Of a stretch of DNA of 64,000 nucleotides, positions 1 through 12,311 are shown piece after piece. The DNA is from Chrysogorgia sp. JL179-B06 (lineage: Eukaryota > Cnidaria > Anthozoa > Scleralcyonacea > Chrysogorgiidae). Position numbers and translations under genes: made by a program. The notes under the pieces were generated by a model. It ran no database searches, was not told the DNA's origin, and saw only the letters and a program-made list of their open reading frames with translations. Numbering within the stretch: the first letter of the stretch is position 1; the number at the start of each line of letters is the position of its first letter. The DNA lies in NCBI GenBank assembly GCA_035772405.1, contig JAYKKM010000047.1, positions 3,638,001-3,702,000 on the forward strand, written 5' to 3'.

Positions 1-256
1 ATCTTCTTTTGCAGCTCGATCGAGCCGAGCAATTCTGCGTGCAGTATGGCAGGAAATTTAAATAGGGAGTGTGCAGGCTATAGGGGCTGCATGGGTACGC
101 GTTTTGCTTTATACAAATATTAATACGCTTTGTAGAGGAAATATTTAGGATATAGTAAATTATTCCAGGTCAAACACTGACAAAATAGAGTTTAAATTGC
201 ATAACTATGCAGTGAAAAATTCAGTTAGAAATAACCTATTTTGCTTAAACGTTTAA

Positions 257-1387
257 ATTGAAGCTAGTGTTAACAAGGATGGGTGATGTATTTATGTATT
301 ATATTATTATATCATGTTGCTATATGTGCCGGTATTATGCCGATGACACTACTCTTAGTACCTTTTCAAATTACGCTACAGCCACTTCTGATATACATAA
401 TAGCCTTCAAGAGGACATCGACAATTTATGTAAATGGTCATCAGAGAATCATATGATATTGAATTCAAAAAAAAATCTATATGCTGATAACAGGAATGCG
501 ACTGGCATCACAGATTCAGAGCAATGACCTTTTGATAACTGTCAATGGAATGATACTTGAGCAAGTACCTTCTTATAAACTGCTTGGAATTGAACTTGAT
601 GAAAAACTAACTTTTACAAATCACATTGACAAATTATGTTCAAAGCTTTCGAAGAGAATAGGTCTTTTGAAAAAGATCCGAGAATATCTACCATTGCACC
701 AACGTAAAATCTACTATAATGCTATCATAAAACCGGTATTGATGTATGAGAGTATAGTCTGGAGCTCGTGTTCAACCAAAGATATTCATCGCGTTGTTCA
801 AAATGCAAAAGAGGGCTGCTAGGATTATACTTGGAGTTGATACACGAACAAGGTCAATTGATTTATTCAAAACCTTAAATTGGATCCCATATTATGCCGA
901 TGAAGTTAAGATAAACAGATGTTGTCTCATTTATAAGAGACTCTTTGAAGAGTGTCCGAAGTATATCGAGAACTTGCTTACGCAAGGAACAGTGACATAC
1001 ATAAAAAGAATACACGATATGGCTTCATATAAACCTTGTATGTCCAAAATACAATCGCGAGAGAGATGGAGACAGAACATTTTCTGTAACCGGTATAAAA
1101 CTAATTTGGAATAGTCTTCCTATTGAAATTAAGAAGAAAGCTACTTTAAAGTCTTTTAAAAACGCTCTGAAAAGCTATTTGATCACTTCTTATAAAGACA
1201 TTGACTGTTTTGAAGTTTTATAAATTTTATTTTATATTTGTATTTTAACCGTAAATTCACATTTATTGATATATATTGATTGTAATATTTTTATATGCTA
1301 TATTCTTAGGTTAGGAGGGCCACTGGTTTATCAGTTTATCTGTTATGTGTCACCCTCGTGAAATAAAGTTTTTATTATTATTATATA
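257..1387 (+). mobile_element. 5'-truncated LINE (L2/CR1-like), reverse transcriptase C-terminal half
   Basis: Remnant of a non-LTR retrotransposon. The frame opens just before the reverse-transcriptase catalytic box YADD (codons at 336-347) and continues through the palm end and thumb-like region, with phrases typical of the family such as SYKLLGIELDE and QKRAARIILG. At least two frame changes (about 475-485 and 790-830) and a third near 1080-1100 break it, so it is not functional. The 3' end carries AATAAAG followed by a TTATTATTAT tail at 1361-1387, the short-repeat tail usual in this group. The endonuclease and the first part of the RT are absent, i.e. a 5'-truncated insertion. Clade assignment (L2 versus CR1) is inferred from style only. 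Confidence 0.85.
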
Positions 1388-1620
1388 ATTACTACCGATG
1401 TACCTGAGTTTGAATGATTTCCACCTGCACAGTGTATGCATATATATATCGATGTATAATTATAACCTTCTGATTGCCGGGTTCAATTGGTATATGTACT
1501 GCCTATACGGCAGTCACTATATTATATCAGTAATGCTTGGATGTGTTAATATATACACTGCTGTAGTGAATGCAAGCTGCATAGGCAGTACTGTATACCT
1601 ATACCTTCACTCTCCATCTG

Positions 1621-1686
1621 CGTCTCAGTAGCTCAATGGTTAGAAGCAATCAAAAGTTACAGGTTCCATTCCTCTCCGGGACTCAG
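1621..1686 (+). repeat. degenerate tRNA-like sequence
   Basis: An A-box-like stretch (TAGCTCAATGGTTAGA, 1629-1644) is followed 17 bases later by a B-box-like stretch (AGGTTCCATTCCT, 1661-1673), with ends that partly pair (GTCTCAG with GGGACTC). The spacing is short for a tRNA and the anticodon arm is missing, so this is a tRNA pseudogene or a decayed SINE head rather than a working gene. Confidence 0.45.
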
Positions 1687-1819
1687 AATTATTTTCTGAG
1701 GATATGAGCTTGACAATCATCCATGTATCATCTGTCTACTCCAATCTCTCCCTTATAATTCGCTACAGCAGTGTATATATGTGTACATGTATATTGTATA
1801 TCTGCCGTTATAACGGCAC

Positions 1820-2125
1820 TCGAGAAGCCGTAAAACACTCGGCTCATACATGTCCAATACTGTCGAATAGATTCCATTCGTACGATTCGTACGATTCGTG
1901 AAACCGTAACTTGATACCGCATGATGCTGAGTGTAGGAAGTAAGGGCAGATTCGTCAGTCCAATCGTCCGATTTGTCCGATCGTGACGAATCGTGAAATT
2001 GGTGACGTTAACATGGTTACGCTGCATGTGACTTAGGTAGAAGAGGTACAGGGAAAAGTCCGTCCAATCGTCCGATTCGTCCGATTTGTCCGATCGTGAC
2101 GAATCGTGAAATTGGTGACGTTTAC
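1820..2125 (-). repeat. inverted outlier of the 12.3-13.9 kb minisatellite family
   Basis: Contains two minus-strand units of the same repeat that is tandemly amplified at 12312-13806 (core CCGATCGTGACGAATCGTGA and flank TTAGGTAGAAGAGGTACAG), plus a GTCCAATACTGTCGAATAG segment whose inverse copy lies near 13920-13945. The two blocks therefore look like opposite ends, or scattered copies, of one element family with internal minisatellite repeats. Confidence 0.7.
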
Positions 2126-2159
2126 ATGGTTACGCTGCATATACTCCTAACATTACATC

Positions 2160-2490
2160 ACTATCATGTGTTATTGCTTCGTTCTATTTATAAACCAATA
2201 AGCAACACTTTATTGCTTCGTTCTATTTATAAACCACGTCGCAAGCGTGCCTCAGCGGCGGTCATCTTCAGAGTCATCCTAGACTCTGAAGATTCCCGCC
2301 GCTGAGGCCGTCGAAACGTCAGTCACCAACAACAGTCTTTCTCAAGACTACAACAACCTGCACGATCAACTTCACACATCTAATATGCATATATCACTTA
2401 TTGCCAACATATTTGTATCACTTATTCCCAACATATCACTATCATATATGTTATTGCTTCGTTCTATTTATAAACCACGCAGCATTGCCA
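2160..2490. repeat. three short direct repeats and a 27-bp-arm hairpin
   Basis: TTATTGCTTCGTTCTATTTA with following AAACCA occurs near 2171, 2212 and 2453. Between them lies a hairpin with arms 2249-2275 and 2282-2308 (two mismatches, 6-nt loop) containing CTTCAGAGTC/GACTCTGAAG. The right arm runs on into CCGTCGAAACG, an arrangement (CTGAAGA, stem, CGAAAC) reminiscent of Penelope-element flanks, but no convincing stem I for a hammerhead ribozyme is present. Confidence 0.5.
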
Positions 2491-2499
2491 ATATATCAT

Positions 2500-4390
2500 C
2501 AACAATTAATATTCATCACTTTTAGTGCCATGAGCCGATCATTTACCGATCCCATAAATTTCGATACGATTTACTATCTGATCGACCGATTTATCGCTGG
2601 TTATAAATTCTTAACAGTTGAATTTGGGCCAAACTTCACTTCGCATTAGGCTTCATGTTTGCGTCGGTTCGAAGGGCGGATGAGCTGGGTGTCAATGCAA
2701 TCTGACTATTTGAGACTGTTGCTCACATGTCTCTGGCTTTTAAAATGCGTTCAACTACAATCGCGTAATTTTAGAAAGAAAAAAACAACAACATTCTAAA
2801 TTTTCCAGAATGAAAATACACTTGCAACGTTCTACTTCTGGAAGATATTGTATATTATTGGGCAAAGATGTGTCGGTAACTACGAATGACGGAAGTCGCA
2901 ACTCAAAAAAAATGTCTCACCTATAACGAGAAATATGTCATGCGCCACATCAAATTCATTGTGGAAGAATATATCCGTCGCGTTTTTCTTGACAAACAAA
3001 AGGAAATGTCACAAGTAGAAAAGCGATAATGATATTTATATCGGGACCGCCGATATATGCCGATATATGTTGACGCGATCGGCCGATAACCGATCAGCCT
3101 GAATGTTGTCGGTTATCGGCTTCTATCGATTAATTTCCCATTATCTGCTCATCCCTAATTACTTTCACAAGCGCTTTATTATAAACTTCAAGTCATGGTA
3201 CGGTATTAATTATAACTACAAGTGATCAAAGATTGTAGTAAGTCCATTCGACGCATGTGGACGAGCAAGTGGTGAATGAAGATTGGTTTATAAACATAAA
3301 ATTATGCTGTAACGAATTATGAAAATAAATAAAGCTAATAAATATATTACAGCGTCTTAAGTTCAATTCAGAAATATTACAAACGTCAAGTTCCATTTTC
3401 CAAAAGTATCGCGAGGCTTGCTCGTTTGGAGTAAATGTTGTTCGAATTAGATGTATGGCGTTCAAATGGTCATACTGAATTTTGACATTATAAACGCGCC
3501 ATATCATTACCGTATGTTATTTTAATATTAGAAGGCTATAATGTGCTATATGATCGCCTTGATACATGGTTTAGATTGTTATCGAGTGGAACACGGCAAC
3601 AAACGATACTAGCGAAGGAGACATGATAACCTCAATGTTTTTGACAACTGTGACATCGGATCCCGCCTGATTTACGTATGCTATTTTAATATTAGAAAGG
3701 TAATCCCGTTCGTTTGTACGATTTGAAATATGACCGCCAGATAAGTCGTTCAATTCAGCAAATATTATGAACGTGATGTTCGATTTGGCCCGACCTCGTA
3801 TCCACTGCTCCTGTGTCAGTCCCGAGGCAGCAAGACTCCACTCCTAGTCTTATATTATGTTATTAGGGTACGAGCAACAAAAATCAAAGTTGAAACATGA
3901 GAACCAAGATAAAATAGCATTCGTACGTCACTGTGTTAAAATGATCGTATATACGTATATAAGTCGAAAACTCTAAGGATTTCAGATCAACATACGCATA
4001 CGCTTTCCATTATTTACTCCGGTAATTTATTAAAAAAGGTAAAGTTTTATCTTGATTTCTTTTAGCTGTAAAGCACAGTAACCCATGACATGCAAGATTA
4101 GAATGCGTTCTCCTTCGTCGAACGCAATAATTACATGCCTTTTCAAAACATCCAAAACTCAGAAAAACTATCCATTCCCAAATGCCATTATATACTTTGC
4201 TTTCACACATTTACATAACATATCATCAATTTCCCCTTGACTATTCAATACCATTTGCCTTTAAGTGCGAAAATTAACATGTCGGCAAATAAAACCATTT
4301 GTCTTTCTTCCTTTTCAAATTTTCGACGATAAAATCTATTTGCCTTGCTCTTTTCTTTTCTTTCCCAACATTTACTCCACTACACTGACA
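2500..4390. other. intergenic, no gene recognised
   Basis: No reading frame here reads like a conserved protein. The only structure I see is an imperfect hairpin around 3079-3122 built from GCCGATAACCGATC and GTCGGTTATCGGC, and a motif CGTATGYTATTTTAATATTAGAA repeated at about 3511 and 3676, probably old repeat debris. Confidence 0.5.
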
Positions 4391-4398
4391 ACATCACC

Positions 4399-5559
4399 CA
4401 GTGGCGTAAATCTCGGGCTCCCTTGGCCAAGATCTTAACAAAAAATAATTTATACGAATATACGGATTACGGCATGCGCATTCTATTTGAGAATGTAGTA
4501 GCTTTTGCCTTTTGTTAGAAAGTAGAAACAAGTTTAATTTGTCTTGAACAGTATCAAAGTTTTACAAAACGACTGGAAGCGTAATAGATTATATTATATT
4601 ATTATAAAGTATACATGCAGTAAGTTTCAAAAATCCGCTGTCAAGAGTCAAGACGATGCGTGGGCTCGGTCGTTTCCTCGTGCTATTTTGCGAATATTAA
4701 AAAAACAACGTCAGACGACGTTTATATCGAAGAAAAGGTATGAATTATTTATATATTTTGGACTTAATTTTAAAAATTCTAACAAACCATATGTTGAACC
4801 AATATTGTTATGCACTACAGTCTACAGCCATCGTATTTAAATTTTACGTCTGTGTTAGCTTTTTGCTTTTGAAGTGCGTACAATGTATAAATAATATTAT
4901 GACGATGCTATCGATGCAGGATCTATTTATATTCTATTTTGATTGATATATTATTATGTTGATTGAATAACCACTGTGACCGAATAGTATATTTTACTTT
5001 TGAGACTTGCTGGTAAGAACAAAGAATGAAGCAGTATGAGAACGAAGTGTTTTGTTAATGAATAAATAAAGCTGCTTTTTCGGCGTGCATGCACAGGAGT
5101 AGCTTTTAATGTACTGTAGTTATGTGTATGTTCAGATTTGTGATTTGTTTATATACTTGTTAGTGGAACTTATTGATTATAATCTTCAAATTTGACGTCT
5201 ACAACCTATCACTACAGGTGCTTTGCTCCATAGTTCTTATAATTAGATCAACAAGATGCGGTTTACAAATATAAGCTAAATTCGCGAATTCGGTATTATA
5301 ATCAAACATACAATGGCCAACTTGTCTTTCATACGCAGTTGTCGCAACGATTTTGTTTTTTTGTTAGTGTCAATAAATATCCTTGCAGAATTCGCCAAAC
5401 GCAAAGTTAGGGCTTCGGGGGGATATAAAATTCAATTTCAAGTCTTGACTTTGCAGGGAACAGTTGGCTTTGGATCGTTGGGGGGGGGGGGCCTTGGAAA
5501 CCTCCAACACAAGGGCCCCCGGCTCTGGCCGGGGAGAGCCCCTAGTAGTTACGCCACTG
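4399..5559. mobile_element. non-autonomous hAT-type DNA transposon
   Basis: Starts CAGTGGCGTAA and ends TTACGCCACTG, a perfect 11-bp terminal inverted repeat, and is flanked on both sides by the same 8-bp direct repeat ACATCACC (4391-4398 and 5560-5567). An 8-bp duplication with CAGTGGCGTA-type ends is the signature of the hAT superfamily. The 1161-bp interior shows no transposase that I can recognise, so mobilisation would have to be in trans. It includes a run of eleven G at about 5480-5490. Confidence 0.92.
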
Positions 5560-5567
5560 ACATCACC

Positions 5568-6532
5568 AACTTTCCAATTACATTAGGCGCCCAGCCATTC
5601 CAATAAAAACAATGTTACTTTAAAAGTTTCTTCATCGCAGATTTCCTTTGCCTAGAAAGCCTTCTGCATGCTAAACGCGAACCCGGTGAAACAAATCTCC
5701 GTCCAATAATTCCATTAATTCTCTTCTCTCTTTAACTACTTCTTCCTTCCTGTAATTCTGCATCTCCGAATCGAACAAATTCTTTAACGACATTTTATTT
5801 CCTGACGAAATTTATCTTCAAGTCACCAAATGTAGTCTAACCTTAAAATACCTATCACAATAAACCTTCGCAATCTTATCCATACCGCCCCACATTGCCT
5901 ACTTCTATATCGTCTCATGAAAATCCGACACCTTTCCTTCAAATATTTTACACTCACTTTGCCCAACGCTAAATACGCCCCATCAACTCGTTCTGTTTCT
6001 CAAATGTAACTATAATTACACCTTTCCCAGCTACGCATGAAAAACCACAACATCACTATTAACACGCCACTTTTATGGGCGGCCGTTACCACCAAAAAGA
6101 TAGTGAAACGAGAAAGGTTATTGTGAAATTAAAGTTTATTAGACGAAAGCCATTGCAACCCTACCACTTCTAACACTTTTTAACTGAAGATTCTACTTCT
6201 ATAAAAGTAAATATTCCTTTCGCATGTTTTACAATCCTCCCTCTTACACTTAGTACTGCGCTTTTTATCAATTTAGCAGCCCCCCACTGTCGAAAACCTC
6301 TTCCCTATGCCCTCCTACCTCAGACAAGAAATTTACTTATTACTAGGGGACCGGGGCGGCGCGCTAAGGTATTAAAGGTATTATTAGTCTAATACCTTTT
6401 TTTCTCCAGCCGGGTTGAATTGAATTTGTAAAATAATAAAATTATTCCATCAAAAAATGCTAGCTTTATAATTTAGGAATTTGAACACACTGAAACTTTA
6501 AAAAAATATCTGGTAGCTGCCCGACAATAGCC
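5568..6532. other. intergenic, no gene recognised
   Basis: Pyrimidine-rich stretch without a credible coding frame. AAGGTATTA and its complement recur near 6366-6400 and again near 6780 and 7190, hinting at related small repeats, but I could not define an element. Confidence 0.4.
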
Positions 6533-6648
6533 TGCGCAGCAGACGGTCGCGTTCGGGGAGGGGTCTTTCGAGCGGGTGAGGCGGGCGAGCGTGTGAGGCG
6601 GGCCGGTCCAATTTTAAACCCCTCCCCCAACGCGACCGTCTGCTCGCA
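6533..6648. repeat. GC-rich hairpin / small fold-back element
   Basis: Arms 6533-6563 and 6619-6648 are near-perfect inverted copies (core CAGACGGTCGCGTT and its complement) around a G+C-rich centre of GAGGCGGGC-like repeats. Composition is far above the surroundings. It is probably a short inverted-repeat transposon derivative; the ORF across it is an artefact of the repeat. Confidence 0.6.
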
Positions 6649-9169
6649 GGTAGGATTTTAGTTTTCCGTAACATCGCACCACGGCGCAACAACGTTAGCG
6701 ACGAAGATTTGAATAGCCTGTGGGCAGAAATGCAGGGTGGGCAGAAATGCAGGTTGGCGTTTCAAGAGGCTTACGCCTCAAGGTATTAGAATCTCAAAAC
6801 TAATCCTTGGTAGTTAAATTTCACTACAGGCGGTCTTATATTTTAATGTTTAAATTGTTAGACGCGTAATATTTTGATCTTAAACTGTCTTTATTTAGTA
6901 ACCAGAAGTATACAATGCTTTTCACTGTATTACATTTACAATGTTCAACATATAAAGATGTAAATTACGCAAACCGATAAACGCGAATTGAACATGCAAA
7001 CTCACAAGCACGCAACACATCAATCGAATGCTTCAATAATAAATCGGGATATCGAAACCAATAGCAATTGTTCATAACAATTTTAAAACTTTTATATTCA
7101 ACTTTCTTCAATTCATATATTTAACAAAATAGAGATATATACGTGCCTTTATTTAAAAATAAGAACGATGCGAATATACACAATCACGCAAGGTATTAGT
7201 TTTACGATTCTAGTATACAAAGCGCCAGTGGCCAACAGGTAAAGGTAGACATTTAATACGATGATCATTCCCGCCATTTTTTCCCGCATGAGAGCCCGGA
7301 ATTTTTTACGCCAGCCATTTTTCCCTCCCGCATGAGAGAGATGCCTGCGGAGGAGTCTAGATGATCATGTACATTGTACGCGCACCAAGCATATTTATAG
7401 CAACAATAACGCCATGTCATGCCTTGCGGAGTCGGTGCTAGTGCATGGGCATCGTTGATATGTGTTGAAAATATTGTCGTTACTATCGAGTCACAGACGT
7501 CTCTCTCAATTGCGAGACTCCCATTACACAATCATTTTCGTAATCAACTCCATAACGCAACAGCCAACAACCCTAGAGTTAGTCCGTCGAGTTAGGATTC
7601 CAGTTACGATTCGTTTTAAAATTAAATTCAACGCGCGTTTCAATTGCCTGACTCCTGAATATACTCCTTGTTGCACTCGTGCTTGCTGTGCTTTATTGCG
7701 TATAAGAGTATCCGCGTTTGGCGCGGTGTTGAACGGCAGCATCGTCAACCATGATACAATAAAGATCGTTTTATTGTATTAAATAAACGGATCTCAGCAG
7801 TTATCAACCAAAATAGAACGAACTCTTTAAAGGATGTTCGTACACGAGATTGGTGGAAAAGAGTGGACAATATATCGCGGCGCCGTCAGAGAGCTGTTAC
7901 CTCTCTCGATCATAATTCACTTCGTGACTTAAATACTTACTTTGGTAATGTGTGCACAGATAACAGCTATGTAAATCCGCTACCGCAGGACATTGGTGAC
8001 GATGTAGAAATCCCAACGGTTAATGAATGGCAAGTGTGGAATTCTCTTCGACATATCAAAAGGACAGCTACTGTTTGGAAGGATCATGCTGAGCTATTAA
8101 CTCCAGTATTGACGAGAGTGTGGAATCTGTCACTTTAAAAATCATATTTGGCCTGTTTCTTGAAAAAGATCTAACATCGATCCACTGCCAAATGTTGAGA
8201 CACCAAATGAGAATAATGATTATCGAGGTAGTAAATATAACACCTGTTATAGCAAGAGCTTTTGAAAAGATTGTGATGAGAGTGCATGCTAAGGATACCA
8301 TCGAAGAGCATTTGAAGGCATCTCAGTTTGCATACAGGGAAGGTGGTAGCTGTACACTGATGCATTAGTGGCGGTTCAACATACTGATAATCAATACCTT
8401 GATAATCCAGAATGTAAAGCTGTTCGTATTTTTGCCATGAATTTCAGTAAGGCTTTCGACAGTGTAAAACATAATTTACTATCGGAGAAACTGAGGCAAA
8501 TCGGTCTTAATCCATACGTATTCAATTGGTATCTTAGCTTTCTAAAGGATAGAGAACAGAGAGTTGTCAGTAATGGATTTATTAGTAACTGGATACGAGT
8601 TAATAAAGGAACTACTCAGGGTAGTGTGAGTGGCCCACATTTATTTAACATCTTCCTCAATGATCTTGAGATTGTATCAACATCAGAGTGTGGGTTATTT
8701 AAATATGCGGATGATTCCAATATTATATCTCCAGTCTGGAAAGACAATGACACTTCGGACGAGATGGTACAACAGTTTTTGGAGTGGTCAAGTCGTAATG
8801 TATGAAGAGTAATCCTACTAAATGTAAAGAGCTTATTATTCGGAAGAAAGGTTGCACTGAAATGTTTCCTTTGGTGTCTGGTATCCCTCAAAAGCCATCT
8901 ATCGTTATGTTAGGAGTCACATTCCAAGAAGTTAGCAGAGTTTACAATTCATGTTTATGAAAAACTAAAAAAGGCTAACAAGTGCCTTTTCATCCTAAGA
9001 TCATTACGCAAGGAAGGCTATAATCAGAAAGAGATTGATCATTTATTTATTACCTTAGTACTACCAAATATTACATATGCTCTTCCAGTATATGGTGCTT
9101 CTAAATCTGAACTTACAAAAATTGAATGCTTTTTGCGAAGATGTTATAAACGCAATTGTTATATAGTTA

Positions 9170-9516
9170 GTGTCAAAATTCAATTTTTCTGTTTTCCGAT
9201 TGGACAAAAGCGTATCACGTGCCGGTCCGCAAAACGTCGTGTTTACTGCACTGCCCTGGCAACGAGGCAACCGGTCCATAACAGAACATTTATTGACCGG
9301 TCCACAATAGAATGGGTGCAGTGCGCATGCGCGTCAACCGTGAAGTTCCAAAGTTCATTTTATAGTTCAGTGTTCTAGTGTATGTTATCACTTTTGAGTT
9401 CAGAATGTTGTAATAAATATTTAACTGTTGAGTGTTGTCTTTTTTTATTAAACATTTACGGGGTTCCATTTATCTAGTTCACTCCAATAACCGGTGAATT
9501 ATTCATACTTTGACAC
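9170..9516. mobile_element. MITE with TA target duplication, nested in the LINE
   Basis: Begins GTGTCAAA and ends TTTGACAC, flanked by TA on both sides (9168-9169, 9517-9518); removing it leaves a plausible LINE sequence. The interior has paired ACCGGTCCA motifs and no transposase. TA duplications suit Tc1/mariner-like non-autonomous elements; the family is not assigned. Confidence 0.75.
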
Positions 9517-9552
9517 TAATATACTATATAACAAAACACTTATTTACTGAGA

Positions 9553-9661
9553 CCTCGGGAAATCAGTGTGTTTTGTGGCCCCTCGACCGCCGTTGTTGCC
9601 CTCGGTTTCGCCTCGGGAAACAACGGCGGTCTCGGGTCCACGAAACACACCATTTCGAGGG
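9553..9661. repeat. hairpin insertion in the LINE 3' region
   Basis: Two ~50-bp arms (9553-9605 and 9611-9661) are inverted copies with few mismatches (GACCGCCGTTGTT and its complement, GTGTGTTT outermost) around a 5-nt loop. It interrupts the C-terminal frame of the LINE, so it is probably a tiny palindromic transposon derivative. Confidence 0.65.
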
Positions 9662-10345
9662 AAATTAGTGTGCAGGAACTGTTAGAAAAGCAAGATAGAA
9701 AACTTTTTAGCAAGGTCGCGCAAATTGAACAGCACCCGTTAAGGAACTTATTGCCAAAGAAGAAGGTTAATAGATATGAACTTAGAAATAAATCTAGTAA
9801 CTTTCCAAAGATTAATACAGATCGTTTCAAAAATTCTTATATTAACCGTCTAATTTTTAAATATAATTTAGTACTGTAGCATGAATGTAGAAATAAGTCT
9901 AGTAACTTTCTAAAGATTAATACAAATTGTTTCAAAATTCTTATATTAACTGTCTAATTTTAAATATATTTAGCTTTGTAAATAGGTATACTGTAGGTTC
10001 TATCCTTGTAAATTAATTAGTTTACTAATATATATGTAACATAAGATATGTATTTTTTATCTTGTGATGAAATAAAGACATTTATTATTATTATTTATTA
10101 TTATGAAGTTTGAAATTGGCACCACTATTTTGCATTCAAAAGCGTTTAGGAATGTGAAAATTAAAAAATACAGATACGGATGGCTATAATTTATATTGAT
10201 CGTGGGCAACCGCCATAGAACAGCTAAAAGGTCACAGACTGGTATCGAAAATAATATATTCAAATTATTGCCAGTATTACACACTGTACTCATTAGATTC
10301 GACAAAATGAAATTTGAACATTGAGATTTACCTACAATACTGAAT

Positions 10346-11115
10346 GCGTGTTTAGTCAGATAAAATTAAAAGGTTCGACTTTTTTCCCTTATAAATCCGC
10401 CATTTTGAATTTATTTTTTTGACAGACAAGAAGATAGGAGCACACATTGTAAATATTGCCGGCGGCAAGAGAATATGACACATATATACATTTATATTTT
10501 TTATTGCTGCCACCCACCCTACCCCGTTAGAGAGATTTGTGGCAAAGATTCGCGTCGACCGAAACTGCCGTAAAGTTCACCGGTTTTTAATGACGATAAC
10601 TTTAGACAGCGTCTTTACACAGAAAGATATGAAAGAAATCCTAACGTATAATCGGCCTCCCATAACAAGAACTCGTTCGGATTGCATTTTAAAAGTACTG
10701 CCTTAAATCTTGGACGAACTTGCGCCAAGAAAACATCGTTTTTGAGTTCGACAGATATTTCGAGATATTTCGAGAGAAGAGCTTGAAGCTTTTCACACTC
10801 TCGTCCCTCAGCTTCGGGCACAGCTTCGTCTTCAAGACAGATAAAATTATTTTACAGCTAGCTATTTACATAACATATTTACATAAAATGCTTTAGTTTC
10901 ACTGATTCATCTAAATTTGCGTTATGTATACAATGAAAGAACCGTTTAATCTTATTACTGTAAGGTGATTTATAGATATAGCCGAATGTCGCTGGAGTAC
11001 ATACCGATCGCTGAGATCGCCAGGATCGCTGAACCAGTGTTTCCATATAATCGCTGCGATCGCCGAGATAGAACATTTTGTATCTCCGCGATCGCTGCGA
11101 TCGCCAGGATCGCTG
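10346..11115. other. centre of the inverted-repeat element with a GATCGC cluster
   Basis: No convincing gene. From about 10999 the sequence is packed with GATCGCTG and GATCGCC words in both orientations (about ten to 11190), apparently from two adjacent small fold-backs that share GTGTTTCCATAT with the MITE at 11116-11210. Confidence 0.45.
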
Positions 11116-11210
11116 AGCGTGTGGTTTCCATATGATCGCTATACGTACGATCGCCCGTTTTAAAATTGATAGATCGCAGCGATCGAAACGATCATATGGA
11201 AACCACGCTT
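11116..11210. repeat. 95-bp fold-back MITE
   Basis: AGCGTGTGGTTTCCATATGA at the left is mirrored by TCATATGGAAACCACGCT at the right, and the interior carries more inverted GATCG words. It is a small palindromic element with no coding capacity. Confidence 0.6.
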
Positions 11211-12311
11211 AATAAAGGTGTGTGTTGTTGATAGTTATTGAGTGCAGGGTTTGAAATGGCACTTTCGGGATTCCGGTCCGCTGCTGTACCTGTTGAGCTA
11301 TAGCGAGTGAAGTACACGAGATATTCTAGCGACAACTTAACGCGTATCCATGAGGATGTGCAGTGTTTCAATTCTATTAGAGAATCATGGTAAAAAACAG
11401 GAAGAAATATTTTAATGATTAATGTAATACCGCTGAAGTAAACAGAAAAGTTGAGTGAAGCGGCCTATATTGTAGGTAAATCTCAATAAAACGCCATACT
11501 TATGGCGTTTCAAATTTCATTCTGTCGAATCTAATGAGTACAGTGTGTAATTTAATCGGCATATGATCGATAAAAACTTTATATCATGTGCTTCGATGTC
11601 ACTTTCAAACAATAAGTTCATCGGCTTTTATCGAACTTATTGCATTAATAAAATTCCGCCATACTGGCACTCAGCTGTTCTATGGCGGTTGCCCACGATC
11701 AATATAAATTATATTATAGCCATCTGTATCTGTATTTTTTAATTTTCACATTCCTAAACGCTTTTGAATACAAAATAGTGGTTCCAATTTCAAATTTCAT
11801 GGTTGACGATGTTGCCGTTCAACACCGCGCCAAACGCGGATACGCTTCTTATACGCAATAAAGCACATCAAGCACGAGTGCAACAAGGAGTATATTCAGG
11901 AGTCAGGCAATTGCCAACGCGCGTTGAATTTACTGACTTTAAAACGAATCCTAACTCGAATCCTAACTCGACAGACTAACTCTACGGTTCTTGGCTGTTG
12001 CGTCAGATGGAGTTGATTAAGAAAATGATTGTGTAATCGGAGTCTCGCAATTGAGAGAGACGTCTGTTTGTCTTGTCTGACAATATTTTCAAAACATATC
12101 AACGATGCCCATGCACTAGCACCGACTCCGCAAGGCATGACATGACGTTATTTACATATTGTTGCTATAAATGTGCTTGCTATTGTTGCAACACGTGCGG
12201 CTGGATGTGCGTGGTGCGCCGACAATGTATATTATCATCGTATTAAATGTCTACAAAGCGCCAGTGGCCAACAAGCCAAGGTATACTAGAATCGTAAAAC
12301 TGATTTTTCGC

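Larger units (their letters stand above)
7752..10103 (+). mobile_element. broken LINE (CR1/L2-like) inside the inverted-repeat element
   Basis: Successive frames (7863-8138, 8120-8368, 8368-8805, 9655-9880) encode pieces of one non-LTR reverse transcriptase: RT motif [11 protein letters not shown], the primer-grip-like stretch [12 protein letters not shown], catalytic YADD at 8704-8715, and the C-terminal tail LLEKQDRKLFSKV ... LRNLLPKKK. Frameshifts and stops separate them. The body is further interrupted by a 347-bp MITE (9170-9516) and a hairpin (9553-9661). The 3' end has AATAAAG and a TTATTATT tail (10070-10103). The endonuclease is missing, so it is 5'-truncated and dead. Confidence 0.85.
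7199..12300. mobile_element. large inverted-repeat DNA element (long TIRs), interrupted by a LINE
   Basis: The left arm (7199-7751 plus 10104-10345) is the inverted copy of the right arm (about 11475-12300); both outer ends read GTTTTACGATTCTAGTATA. The left arm breaks at AACCATG (about 7751), exactly where the right arm runs on uninterrupted, so the 2.35-kb LINE between was inserted after the inverted repeat formed. Without the LINE the element is about 2.75 kb with arms of about 0.8 kb and a ~1.1-kb centre lacking a recognisable transposase. A 28-bp block inside the arms (7218-7245 and 12254-12281) is direct rather than inverted. Superfamily unknown. Confidence 0.8.

Noticed and set aside
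2249..2330. CTGAAGA...GTCGAAAC arrangement as a further hammerhead
   Set aside because: Stem I cannot be paired across the putative GTC cleavage site, so left as a hairpin only.
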